38,969 bases of DNA from DATFWC01 sp045801465 (GTDB lineage: Bacteria > Pseudomonadota > Alphaproteobacteria > Rhizobiales > Xanthobacteraceae), in the NCBI GenBank assembly GCA_045801465.1, contig JBJMSU010000165.1, positions 1 to 38,969 on the forward strand, written 5' to 3'. Positions 22,982 through 31,789 of the stretch are shown piece by piece. Every line of letters begins with the position of its first letter. The first letter of the stretch is position 1. The notes beneath the pieces were generated by a model that was not told the DNA's origin, searched no databases, and saw nothing but the letters and a program-made list of their open reading frames with translations. A program made the position numbers and the translations under genes.

Positions 22982-25900
22982 ATGACGGCGCGACCATCCC
23001 TGCAACGTAAGCTCGTCGTGCTCGTCATCGCCGCAGTTGGGGCAGCCGTTGCAGTGTCCACCACGATCACGCTCTGGCAGCAGGCCGCCGACTACGGCGC
23101 CCTGCGCCGGCAGGCGCTGACGGCCACGGCACACGTCTTTGCGGCAGCGGTTTCGTCGGCGACGGCGGCGCAAAATGCCAAGGAGGCATTTTTCGCGCTG
23201 CGGGCAGTCGGCAAGGTGCCGGACATCCACTATGCCGAAATACGGACCCCTGGCGGGCAGGTGTTGGCGTCATTGGGGCAGACGTCTCGCCTGCTCAGCG
23301 ACCTCACGCTGGAGGGCAACGAACCGGCGTCCGTTATCGATCTGTTAACCAGCACGACGATGCAGGTTGCGGTTCCGATCCTGAGCGGCGGAAGCCAAGT
23401 CGGCCGGATCATCCTTGTCGGTGGGATTTCTGACCTGCGGTCACGTCTCCTGTCGACCCTGGCATTCACGTTTCTCGGCGGCCTGGTCGCTTTGATGGCG
23501 GGCCTCATCGTCGCCTGGCGCTTCCAGCAGGCGATCACGCGGCCGCTCCAGGTTCTGGTCCGGGCCATGGAGCGCATCCGCCGCGACCATCGTTACGACG
23601 TCAGCGTACCGAATGCTCCCGACCGGGAGATCGGGGAACTGGTCGACGGCTTCAACCAGATGCTGCGCGACGTCCGCGACCGCGACGAGCACCTGGCGGC
23701 TCATCGCCGCAACCTCGAGCACGAGGTGACCGCCCGCACCCAGGAATTGCGCGAGGCGCGCGATGCGGCCGAGATGGCCAACGTGGCGAAGTCCGAGTTC
23801 CTGGCGACGATGAGCCACGAAATCCGCACGCCGCTGAACGGCATGATGGTGATGGCCGAGCTCATGACGGGGGCGCCGTTGCCGGTCCGACAGCGCCGCT
23901 TCGCCGACATCATCGTCAAGTCCGGTCAAAGTCTGCTGGCGATCATCAACGACATTCTCGATTTTTCCAAGATCGAGGCCGGCAAGCTCGAGCTGGAGCG
24001 GCGGCCGCTCGACCTCAACGAGATCGCCGAGAACATCACCAGCCTGTTCGCCGAACGCGCGCGTGCCAGCTCCATCGACCTCGCCTCCCTGGTCGATCCC
24101 CAGGTTCCCCGCTCCATCACCGGCGACCCCGTGCGTCTCGCCCAGGTGATCGGCAATCTCGTCAACAACGCGCTGAAGTTCACGGAGCGAGGTTACGTCA
24201 AGCTCAGCGTCGCGAATGCCGCTGGGCAGGCCGGGCGCATCGAGATCCGCGTCAGCGACACCGGCATTGGAATTCCCCAGGACAAGCTCGCGACGATCTT
24301 CGAGGCGTTCTCCCAGGCCGACCAGTCGACCACCCGGCAATTCGGCGGCACCGGCCTCGGCCTGGCGATTTGCCGACGCCTCGTCGCCGCCATGGACGGC
24401 GAGATCACGGTGGAGAGCCAGGAAGGCGCGGGCTCGAGCTTTTCCGTCGTCATTCCCACCGGACAGCAGGAGAAGATGCCGTGGCCGGCGGTGACATCGT
24501 TCGGCGACGATTTGCGGTTCTGCCTTCTGGCTGTGCGCGGAGAAGCGACCGCGTCGGCGCTGGCGCGCTATCTCGCGGCGTCGGGCTACACGATCGTCCG
24601 GCAGGACGGGGCCGTGACGCCGGAGCAATGTGCGGACGTCGGGTTGGTCTGTGCCGACGCAGACCGGCTGGCGACGCTCGAGCTCTCGCCGGATCGGCCG
24701 CGGCCCGTGCGCATCGCGGTCTGCCCCTTGGGCGAGGGTACCGGGGAAGAGCTGGTTCAGTGCCGGAAGGCCGATGCCGTCATCAGCCGGCCAATCCTGC
24801 GCTCGGAGACCGAACTCCTGCTGCAACGGCTCGCGCGCGGCGATACCGATCTTGCAACCGCCCAACCGGCGGCGGATGTCGTCTCGCAAGTGACGCGATT
24901 TCCCCCGTTCAGGGCGCTCGTTGCCGACGACAATGCCGTCAACCGTGAAGTGGCGAGCGAAGCCTTGTCGCAGCTGGGCGCTTTCGTGGAGACGGTCGAA
25001 ACCGGGACACAGGCGGTCGCGGCCGCGCTGACGCGCGGTTTCGAGATCGTGTTCATGGACGCCAGCATGCCGGACATGGACGGCTTCGCGGCAACGCGGC
25101 GCATCCGCGAAGCGGAGGCCCAGTTGCACCGGCCGCGGACCGTGATCGTCGCGTTGACCGCTCACGTCATCGGCACGGCCGCCGATGCGTGGCGCGAGGC
25201 CGGGATGGACGACATCCTCCACAAGCCGTTCACCCTTGCCGGGCTGGCGCGAACCATCGCCAAGCTGCTGCCGCGTCTTGCCGCAGGAGCAACAAGCGCG
25301 ATTGATCGCGGCACCGCGCCGGGGCTTCAGGCGGACAACGCGCCGGAGGCCGAAGCAAGCGCCGAAGTTCCGTTGGTCGATACGGATGTCGTCGATCAGC
25401 TGCGGCAGATGCAGGCGCGGGGCAAAGGCGACTTTGTGCACAAGGTGCTCGGCCTTTACCGCCAGCACGCCCCGATGACGATTGCGCAGATGCGCGAGGC
25501 GGCGGCGCTCGGCCAGGCAGAGGCGTGCTCGCGAGCCGCCCATGCCCTCAAATCGATGAGCTACAACATCGGGGCGAGGCGCGTGGCCGAACTCAGCGCC
25601 GCCCTCGAAAGGGCGGGAAAGCTGCACGGACAATGCCCGAGCCGAGCCGCGATCGAGGAGATTGCGGAACTCGTGGACAGGAGCCTCGACGTCATCACGG
25701 CATCGGGACCGTTCAGCCCCGAGAGCGCCGCCCCGGCCGTTACCGTTGCGGCCGTCATCCCGTCGTCGAACGAAGTTGAGCGTGCGCTGCCTTTTGCGCT
25801 GGAACGCGACGAGCTGTTCCTGCTGTACCAGCCCATCGTCGATCGGACCGGGAGCCTGACCTGCGGCGTCGAGGCGCTGGTGCGATGGAATCGTGGCGGC

Positions 25901-26548
25901 GAACTGGTGCCGCCGTCGATCTTTATACCGGTCGCGGAGCGAAGCGGTTTGATCCACGAGATCGGCGATTGGGTTCTGCGTCGTGCCTGCCAGGATGCCG
26001 CCGCCTGGCCGTCGCTCACGGTCGCCGTCAACGTCTCCGCGCTGCAATTCGCCCAAGCCGATTTTGCCGAACGGTTCGGCCGGATCATGTCGGCGGCGAA
26101 CCTCGACGCCCGCAGGTTGGAAGTGGAGATCACCGAAAGCGCGCTCTTGGAGGCGGAGGATGCCGTGCTGGCGGCCATGAAGCAGCTCAGCGCGCGCGGC
26201 GTTGGGTTCGCGCTCGACGATTTCGGCACCGGGTATTCGAGCCTCAACTATCTGCGGCGATATCCGGTCGGGAAGATCAAGATCGACCGCAGCTTCGTTG
26301 TCAGCCTCGATAAAATGCTCAACGCAACGATCGTGCATGCCGTCGCGGCGATCGGACGCTCGCTCGGCCTGAAGCTCGTTGCCGAGGGCGTGGAGACGAC
26401 CGAGCAGCAGCGCTTCCTGGCCGCCGCGGGAGTGCACTTCATGCAGGGCTTCCTGTTCGGCCACCCGGCGCCGAAACAGGCCATTACGGACCGGCTGGAG
26501 CTGGAGCGCGGCGCCGCATCGAGGGCCTTGGACGGCGCGTCGGGCTGA
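22982..26548 (+). CDS. Hybrid sensor histidine kinase with receiver, HPt and EAL (c-di-GMP phosphodiesterase) domains
   Basis: A 1,188-residue inner-membrane signalling protein. In order: membrane helix (about 11-32); CHASE8-like periplasmic sensor; second helix (about 163-186); HAMP; HisKA with SEFLATMSHEIRTPLNG (His279); HATPase with N-box NLVNNALKFT, VSDTGIGIP and GGTGLGLAI; a degenerate receiver-like stretch (about 510-630); a true receiver with ADDN and FMDASMPDMDG (Asp693); HPt with AAHALKSM (His854); and EAL with VEALVRW (Glu964), VNVSALQF, EITES, LDDFGTGYSS, KIKIDRSF and AEGVET (Glu1135). All EAL catalytic residues I can check are present, so it is probably active. ATG at 22982 follows a GAGG site; ATG at 22931 is an alternative. 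Divergent from the receiver/TadG operon (117 bp apart). Confidence 0.95.
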   Translation: MTARPSLQRKLVVLVIAAVGAAVAVSTTITLWQQAADYGALRRQALTATAHVFAAAVSSATAAQNAKEAFFALRAVGKVPDIHYAEIRTPGGQVLASLGQTSRLLSDLTLEGNEPASVIDLLTSTTMQVAVPILSGGSQVGRIILVGGISDLRSRLLSTLAFTFLGGLVALMAGLIVAWRFQQAITRPLQVLVRAMERIRRDHRYDVSVPNAPDREIGELVDGFNQMLRDVRDRDEHLAAHRRNLEHEVTARTQELREARDAAEMANVAKSEFLATMSHEIRTPLNGMMVMAELMTGAPLPVRQRRFADIIVKSGQSLLAIINDILDFSKIEAGKLELERRPLDLNEIAENITSLFAERARASSIDLASLVDPQVPRSITGDPVRLAQVIGNLVNNALKFTERGYVKLSVANAAGQAGRIEIRVSDTGIGIPQDKLATIFEAFSQADQSTTRQFGGTGLGLAICRRLVAAMDGEITVESQEGAGSSFSVVIPTGQQEKMPWPAVTSFGDDLRFCLLAVRGEATASALARYLAASGYTIVRQDGAVTPEQCADVGLVCADADRLATLELSPDRPRPVRIAVCPLGEGTGEELVQCRKADAVISRPILRSETELLLQRLARGDTDLATAQPAADVVSQVTRFPPFRALVADDNAVNREVASEALSQLGAFVETVETGTQAVAAALTRGFEIVFMDASMPDMDGFAATRRIREAEAQLHRPRTVIVALTAHVIGTAADAWREAGMDDILHKPFTLAGLARTIAKLLPRLAAGATSAIDRGTAPGLQADNAPEAEASAEVPLVDTDVVDQLRQMQARGKGDFVHKVLGLYRQHAPMTIAQMREAAALGQAEACSRAAHALKSMSYNIGARRVAELSAALERAGKLHGQCPSRAAIEEIAELVDRSLDVITASGPFSPESAAPAVTVAAVIPSSNEVERALPFALERDELFLLYQPIVDRTGSLTCGVEALVRWNRGGELVPPSIFIPVAERSGLIHEIGDWVLRRACQDAAAWPSLTVAVNVSALQFAQADFAERFGRIMSAANLDARRLEVEITESALLEAEDAVLAAMKQLSARGVGFALDDFGTGYSSLNYLRRYPVGKIKIDRSFVVSLDKMLNATIVHAVAAIGRSLGLKLVAEGVETTEQQRFLAAAGVHFMQGFLFGHPAPKQAITDRLELERGAASRALDGASG

Positions 26549-26557
26549 TCACGCCGC

Positions 26558-27526
26558 TCACTCCGGCTTCAGGCCGGCCTCGTTGATGATGGCCTGGAAC
26601 TTGGCGATCTCCGCCTTGGCAAAGGCGGCGAACTGATCGACCGCCATGGGGCTGACATCGGCGCCCTGCTCCAGCAGCTTCTGCTTGATCTCGGGCTCGT
26701 TCAGGATCTTGTTGATCTCGGCGTTGAGCCTCGCGACGACCTCTTGCGGCGTGCCGCGCGGGGCGAAGAAGCCCTGCCATAGGGCGATGTCGAAGCCGGC
26801 AATGCCGGCCGCTTCGGCAACCGTCGGCACCTCGGGCGCGCTGCCCGAGCGCTTGCCCGACGAGACGGCGAGCAGCTTCAAGGTCCCCGCCTTGACGTGC
26901 GGCACGGCAGCCGGAAAGCCGGAGAAGAACATGTCGACATGGCCGCCGAGAAGGTCGTTCAAGGCGGGGGCGGCGCCCTTGTAGGGTACGTGCGTGAGGT
27001 TCGCCTTCGACTTGAATTTCAGCATCTCGCCGGCAAAGTGGCCGGGGGTGGCGGTGCCGGCGGATGCGAAGGCGAGGCCGCGCTCACGCCCGACGTTCAA
27101 CATCTCGGCCAGCGTTCCATATGACGCCTTGCCGGGCACAACCAGCGCCAGCGGGACGATGGTGGCGAGCGCAATCGGGGTGAGATCCCGGTCCGGATCG
27201 TAGCCGATCCCTCTAGCCCAGTGCGGATTGATGGCGATTTCGCCGGTCTGGCCGACCAGAAGCGTGTGGCCGTCGGGCGCGGCCGTCGCCACGCTCTGGG
27301 TGCCGATGGCGCCGGTGGCGCCGGCGCGGTTCTCCACCACGACCGATTGGCCGAGCGCGGCGCCGAGCCGGTCAGCGACCGCGCGCGCCACGATGTCGCC
27401 GGTCCCGCCGGCCGCATACGGCACGACGAGCTTCACGGTGCGGCTCGGATACGTGTCGGCGTGCGCGGCAGATGCGACCAGGCCGGCCGCCAACACGGCG
27501 GCCGCGATTGCGCGAAATTGAAACAT
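26558..27526 (-). CDS. Bug-family (TctC) tripartite tricarboxylate transporter substrate-binding protein
   Basis: A 322-residue periplasmic binding protein with signal peptide MFQFRAIAAAVLAAGLVASA (then AHA). Bug motifs are YPSRTVKLVVPYAAGGTGDI, VVVENRAGATGAIGT, APDGHTLLVG, LTHVPYKGAAPALNDLLGGH and PEVPTVAEAAGIAGFD. These proteins bind carboxylates or amides for TctAB permeases. No TctA or TctB lies in the window, so it may serve a remote permease or act as a sensor input. ATG at 27526 has a GAGGGGAC site. Its stop is 9 bp from the convergent kinase stop. The ligand is unknown. Confidence 0.93.
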   Translation of the reverse strand: MFQFRAIAAAVLAAGLVASAAHADTYPSRTVKLVVPYAAGGTGDIVARAVADRLGAALGQSVVVENRAGATGAIGTQSVATAAPDGHTLLVGQTGEIAINPHWARGIGYDPDRDLTPIALATIVPLALVVPGKASYGTLAEMLNVGRERGLAFASAGTATPGHFAGEMLKFKSKANLTHVPYKGAAPALNDLLGGHVDMFFSGFPAAVPHVKAGTLKLLAVSSGKRSGSAPEVPTVAEAAGIAGFDIALWQGFFAPRGTPQEVVARLNAEINKILNEPEIKQKLLEQGADVSPMAVDQFAAFAKAEIAKFQAIINEAGLKPE

Positions 27527-27604
27527 GCTCGTCCCCTCGGATTATGATTGCCGGCATATTACGAGGTGGGCGGGTGAGCCGCTACGGGCGCCATGGGGAC
27601 GCAT

Positions 27605-27678
27605 CGTAGCCTGGATGGAGCGCGAAGCGCGAAATCCGGGGCCGACCCCGCATTGCGCTTCGCTCCATGCGGGGTACC
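27605..27678. repeat. Palindromic intergenic element (family B)
   Basis: The left arm CGTAGCCTGGATGGAGCG... (27605-27641) and the right arm CCCCGCATTGCGCTTCGCTC... (27646-27678) are imperfect inverted copies with small insertions. This resembles the GTAGCCCGGATGGAGCGAAGCGC repeats I recall from Bradyrhizobiaceae. The right arm ends seven bases from the TAG stop of the oxidoreductase gene. Just to the left, GTGGGCGGGTGAGCCGC (27566-27582) looks like a scrap of family A. It lies between two tandem minus-strand genes and may end the oxidoreductase transcript. Confidence 0.7.
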
Positions 27679-27684
27679 CCCGCG

Positions 27685-30600
27685 CTACTCCGCGGCCCTG
27701 AGCAGGGGCGCGCCGCCGGCGCGGAACTGCTCCAGCAAGGCCGTCTCGTCGGCCTTGGCGGCCTTGAGGTGGCGCGCCTTGACATGGCCGAAGCCGCGGA
27801 TCTTTTCTGGAATCGCCGCCAACGCAACGGCGAGGTGGTGGTTGTCGGCGGAGAGCTTGTCGAGGATCTCGTCGAGCATCGCTTCGTAGTCGTCGATCAA
27901 CGCCCGTTCGGTCCGCCGCTCGGCACTATGGCCGAATGGATCGAACGGCGTGCCGCGCAGGAACTTGAGCTTCGCCAGAACGCGGAAGACCGGCATGACC
28001 CACGGCCCGAACGACATCTTGCGCAGCTCCCCGGTGGCCGGATCGCGGCGCGCGAACGCGGGCGGCGCCATATGGAATTCGAGGCGGAGATTGTCGCCGG
28101 CAACCTCCTGCTTTACCTGCGCCCAGGTGTGTTCGGCGTGCAGCCTCGCCACCTCGTACTCGTCCTTGTAGGCCATCAGCTTGAACAGGTATCGCGCCAC
28201 AGCTTCGGTGAGCTCGGATTTGCCCGGCAGCTTGCCGGCCTCGACCACCCGGGCGCGCTCGACCAGCGCGCGATAGCGCGCCGCGTAGGATGCGTTCTGA
28301 TACGCGGTGAGGAACGCAACCCGACGCGCGATCATCTCGTCCAAGGACTGCGAGAGCTTGGGCGTCTTGTCGGACTGATCGGCCTTGGCCAGTGCTTCGA
28401 CCGTGGCGGGATCGACCGCCGCGCGCCGTCCCCAGCGGAACGCCGCCTGGTTCATGGCCACCGCCTCGCCGTTGAGCGCCAAGGCCTGCTCGATGGCCGC
28501 GGCCGACAGCGGCAGTGCGCCGCGCTGATACGCATAGCCGAGCAGGAACATGTTGGTGGCGATGGAATTGCCGGTGAGCGCCGTGGCGAGCCGCGTGGCG
28601 TCGAGGAACCAGGCATGCTCGCGGCCGGCCGCGGCCGCAATGGCGCGCTTGAGGCGCTCGGAAGGCAGCGAGAAGTCGGCATTGCGGGTGAAGTCGCCGG
28701 GCAGGAACTCGGCGAGATTGACCACCACGGTTGCCCCCGGCTTCACGGCCGCCAGCACTTTCTTCGACCCCGCCACCACCATGTCGCCGCCGAGCACCAG
28801 GTCGGCGCTCCCGGCCGCAACGCGGATGGCGTGGATGTCCTCGGACCGCTCGGCGATGCGGATATGGGAGAAGACCGCCCCGCCCTTCTGCGCCAGGCCG
28901 GCCATGTCGATGATGCCGCAGCCCTTGCCTTCGAGATGCGACGCCATGCCCAGGATCGCCCCGACCGTGACGATGCCGGTGCCGCCGATGCCGGTGACGA
29001 TGATCGAGTAGGTCCCGCCCGCCGGAACCGACGGCCGGCGCGGCTCCGGAAGCGGCGGCAGCGACATCGGCTCGCCGAGGCTGGTGCCGGTCTTGAGCTT
29101 GGCGCCGTACACGGTGACGAAGGACGGGCAGAATCCCTTGATGCAGGAGTAATCCTTGTTGCAGCTCGACTGGTCGATGGTGCGCTTGCGCCCGAATTCG
29201 GTCTCGACCGGCTGCACCGACACGCAGTTCGATTTCACCCCGCAATCGCCGCAGCCCTCGCAGACGAGCTCGTTGATGATCACCCGCTTCTCGGGATCGG
29301 GATAGGCGCCGCGTTTGCGCCGGCGGCGTTTCTCCGCCGCGCAGGTCTGGTCGTAGATGAGCGCCGTAACGCCGGGAACGGTCGCAAGCTCGGTCTGCAC
29401 CTTCATCAGCTCGTCGCGATGATGAATAGTCAGGCCGGCCGGCCACCCGGTGCCGCGCGGATATTTCTTCGGCTCGTCGGTGACGACGACGACGCGCTTG
29501 ACGCCTTCGGCCGCAACCTGGCGGGCGATCGCCGGCACGGTGAGGTCGCCCTCATTGCGCTGCCCGCCCGTCATGGCGACGGCGTCGTTGAACAGGATCT
29601 TGTAGGTGATGTTGGTATTGGACGCGACCGCGGCGCGGATCGCCATATAGCCGGAGTGATTATAGGTGCCGTCGCCGAGGTTCTGGAACACGTGCCGCCG
29701 CTTCGAGAACGGCGCCTCGCCGATCCAGTTCGCCCCCTCCCCCCCCATGTGCGTGAAGCCGAGCGTGCGGCGGTCCATCCACTGCGCCATGTAATGACAG
29801 CCGATCCCGGCATAGGCGCGCATGCCTTCCGGCACCACGGTCGAGGTGTTGTGCGGGCACCCGGAGCAGAAATAGGGGGTGCGGGTGGCGATTTCCTGCG
29901 TGCGCGCCAATCCGAGCTGCGCGTCCTTCAGGCGCGTCACGCGCGCGGCGATATCCTCGTTGTGCCCATAATTGAGCAGGCGCTCGCCGATGCAGATGGC
30001 GACGTCATTCGGATCGAGCGCGCCCTTGACCGGGAACAGCCAGTTGCCGCGCTCGTCCTTCTTGCCGATGCACACGGGCTGGTTGGCGGTACCGTAAAGC
30101 TCCTCGCGGACCTGGACCTCGATCAGCGAGCGCTTCTCCTCGACCACGATGATGAGGTCGAGCCCATCCGCGAATTCCTTCAGCTCGCGCTGGCTCAGCG
30201 GCCACGGGCACGCGACCTTGTAGAGGCGGATGCCGAAATCGTTGCACTTCACTTCGTCGAGGCCAAGCTCGTCGAGCGCCTGGCGCACGTCGAGGTAGCT
30301 CTTGCCCACCGTGATGATGCCGATCTTGGGCGCCCGGCCGCCCGAGATCACGGCGCGATTGAGCTTGTTGGCGCGCACGAAAGCGAGCATCGCGTCGCGC
30401 TTGTAGTCGTGCAGCCGCGCCTCCATTCCCAGCACGCTGTCGTTGAGGCGGATGTTGAGCCCGCCCTCCGGCATCTGGAAGTCGTCGGGCATGACGATCT
30501 TTACGCGCTCCAGGCTGCCATCGATCACGGCGGTCGACTCGACCGTCTCGTGCATGCACTTGAGCGCGACCCACGCGCCGGTAAAGCGCGACATGGCCCA

Positions 30601-31158
30601 GCCGTAGAGGCCGTAGTCGAGAAACTCCTGCACCCCGGCAGGGTTCAGGATTGGGATCATCACGTCGACGAAGTGGAACTCGGATTGATGCGCGGTGGTC
30701 GACGACTCCGCCGTGTGGTCGTCGCCCATGAGCGCCAACACGCCGCCGTTGTGCGACGTGCCGGCAAAATTGGCATGGCGGAAGACGTCGCCGGTGCGGT
30801 CCACCCCCGGCCCTTTGCCGTACCAGATGGAGAATACGCCGTCGAACTTGCCTTCGCCGCGCAGCTCCGCGGCTTGGGTGCCCCACACGGCGGTGGCTGC
30901 AAGGTCCTCGTTGATGCCGGCCTGGAAGACAACGTCGTTGGGCGCCAGGATCTTGGCGGCGCGCACGAATTGCTGATCGAGGCCGCCCAGCGGCGAGCCG
31001 CGATAACCCGTAACGTACCCCGCCGTGTTGAGGCCGGCGCGGCGGTCGCGCTCCTTCTGCATCAGGGTGAGCCGCACCAGTGCCTGGTAGCCGGTCACGA
31101 AGATGCGGCTGCGCGTGAGGTCATACTTGTCGTCGAGCGTGACGTGGTTGAGCGCCAT
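27685..31158 (-). CDS. Indolepyruvate ferredoxin oxidoreductase, fused alpha-gamma type
   Basis: A 1,157-residue 2-oxoacid:ferredoxin oxidoreductase predicted to decarboxylate aryl pyruvates (from Trp, Phe, Tyr) to aryl-acetyl-CoA while reducing an electron carrier. The N-terminal part has GYVTGYRGSPLGGLDQQF; then FCSGCPHNTS (about 433), the thiamine-diphosphate motif GDGTYNHSGY (about 494), cysteine clusters CEGCGDCGVKSNC (about 631) and CNKDYSCIKGFCPSF (about 666) for Fe-S centres, and the gamma-type domain from GIGGTGIVTVGAIL (about 724) with AQKGGAVFSHIRI. ATG at 31158 follows AGAGG; the frame open to 31377 has no family similarity. Single-chain forms are common in aerobic proteobacteria. 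It is monocistronic here. Confidence 0.95.
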   Translation of the reverse strand: MALNHVTLDDKYDLTRSRIFVTGYQALVRLTLMQKERDRRAGLNTAGYVTGYRGSPLGGLDQQFVRAAKILAPNDVVFQAGINEDLAATAVWGTQAAELRGEGKFDGVFSIWYGKGPGVDRTGDVFRHANFAGTSHNGGVLALMGDDHTAESSTTAHQSEFHFVDVMIPILNPAGVQEFLDYGLYGWAMSRFTGAWVALKCMHETVESTAVIDGSLERVKIVMPDDFQMPEGGLNIRLNDSVLGMEARLHDYKRDAMLAFVRANKLNRAVISGGRAPKIGIITVGKSYLDVRQALDELGLDEVKCNDFGIRLYKVACPWPLSQRELKEFADGLDLIIVVEEKRSLIEVQVREELYGTANQPVCIGKKDERGNWLFPVKGALDPNDVAICIGERLLNYGHNEDIAARVTRLKDAQLGLARTQEIATRTPYFCSGCPHNTSTVVPEGMRAYAGIGCHYMAQWMDRRTLGFTHMGGEGANWIGEAPFSKRRHVFQNLGDGTYNHSGYMAIRAAVASNTNITYKILFNDAVAMTGGQRNEGDLTVPAIARQVAAEGVKRVVVVTDEPKKYPRGTGWPAGLTIHHRDELMKVQTELATVPGVTALIYDQTCAAEKRRRRKRGAYPDPEKRVIINELVCEGCGDCGVKSNCVSVQPVETEFGRKRTIDQSSCNKDYSCIKGFCPSFVTVYGAKLKTGTSLGEPMSLPPLPEPRRPSVPAGGTYSIIVTGIGGTGIVTVGAILGMASHLEGKGCGIIDMAGLAQKGGAVFSHIRIAERSEDIHAIRVAAGSADLVLGGDMVVAGSKKVLAAVKPGATVVVNLAEFLPGDFTRNADFSLPSERLKRAIAAAAGREHAWFLDATRLATALTGNSIATNMFLLGYAYQRGALPLSAAAIEQALALNGEAVAMNQAAFRWGRRAAVDPATVEALAKADQSDKTPKLSQSLDEMIARRVAFLTAYQNASYAARYRALVERARVVEAGKLPGKSELTEAVARYLFKLMAYKDEYEVARLHAEHTWAQVKQEVAGDNLRLEFHMAPPAFARRDPATGELRKMSFGPWVMPVFRVLAKLKFLRGTPFDPFGHSAERRTERALIDDYEAMLDEILDKLSADNHHLAVALAAIPEKIRGFGHVKARHLKAAKADETALLEQFRAGGAPLLRAAE

Positions 31159-31413
31159 TAGGGCCTCTGGCGAACGGCTGGCACAAGCCTCTGGTCTGTA
31201 ACCAGCTTCGGGAGACGTCGCCTCCACAGCAAAATATGGGGGGACGACCACGGTAGCAATCCTGACGAACCAACTGGCAACAGCGTTGCGTCGCCTGCAG
31301 GCGCATCGCAGCGAAAGTTGCCGACTGACCGGCGGCGGCGCAATTTGGCGCACTGCAGCAGGGAAGCGCGGCGCCATACGGCAACCGATTCGGCGAGGCC
31401 GGCCGAGCGCAAG

Positions 31414-31656
31414 CTAGGCCTCGCGGTCCAGCTTCCTCAGCCGTGACGTCCATTCGGGAAGGATGCCGTCGAGACCGTTCTCGTCGCCGGCGGTGAGCTC
31501 GGCATCGAGGATCGACCAGACGTGGGTGTCGCCGCAGCACGGGCATTTCAGTCGCGTGTTGATGGGCGGAATGAAATTGACGCAGGACGCGTCCGTTTCG
31601 ATCCCCGTGAACGCCGGGCGCCCCGTGGCGGGGCACCTGATCATGACCATGGCCAT
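31414..31656 (-). CDS. Small zinc-ribbon-like hypothetical protein
   Basis: An 80-residue protein, MAMVMIRCPATGRPAFTGIE..., with Cys8 in IRCPATGR and CPCCGDTHVWSILDAEL (Cys38, Cys41, His45). The spacing suggests a small zinc-binding fold. It matches a short uncharacterised family I recall as common in Bradyrhizobiaceae (IRCPxTGR...GIETD...CPxCGxxHxW). ATG at 31656 has a GGAG site six bases upstream; a TTG at 31671 would add five residues. It has no operon partners. A GTTAACCAT-type site lies about 57 bp upstream. The role is unknown. Confidence 0.75.
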   Translation of the reverse strand: MAMVMIRCPATGRPAFTGIETDASCVNFIPPINTRLKCPCCGDTHVWSILDAELTAGDENGLDGILPEWTSRLRKLDREA

Positions 31657-31712
31657 GTTCGGCTCCGGCAAAGCGGCCAGCTTTGCTCGACGAGAATATG
31701 CTTGAAGGCAAC

Positions 31713-31732
31713 ATGGTTAACAAACGGTAAAC
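31713..31732. promoter_or_regulatory. Candidate CtrA-type site upstream of the zinc-ribbon-like gene
   Basis: ATGGTTAAC (31713-31721) contains TTAA, followed after seven bases by TAAAC (31728-31732), one mismatch from the TTAA-N7-TTAAC CtrA consensus. It lies about 57 bp upstream of the ATG at 31656. The same ATGGTTAAC, in the same orientation and at a similar distance, precedes the outer-membrane gene at 4591. Resemblance only. Confidence 0.4.
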
Positions 31733-31789
31733 ACATCGGTTCCGGCACGGCGGGAAAACGGGTTTGTTGGGGCGTGGGTCCCGCTGCTG

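Noticed and set aside
23441..26464. Minus-strand open frame of 1,007 codons opposite the hybrid kinase
   Set aside because: Same cause: high GC at third positions removes stops on the opposite strand. No recognisable domain.
27667..31161. Plus-strand open frame of 1,164 codons opposite the indolepyruvate oxidoreductase
   Set aside because: It is the antisense shadow of a GC-rich gene. Its Arg/His/Asp-rich composition has no family motifs, while the minus strand has intact cofactor motifs.
31158..31412. Minus-strand frame of 84 codons upstream of the oxidoreductase gene
   Set aside because: Arg/Leu/Ser-rich with no start signal or family resemblance. I treat the 255-bp gap (31,159-31,413) as leader or promoter DNA in which I see no clear element.
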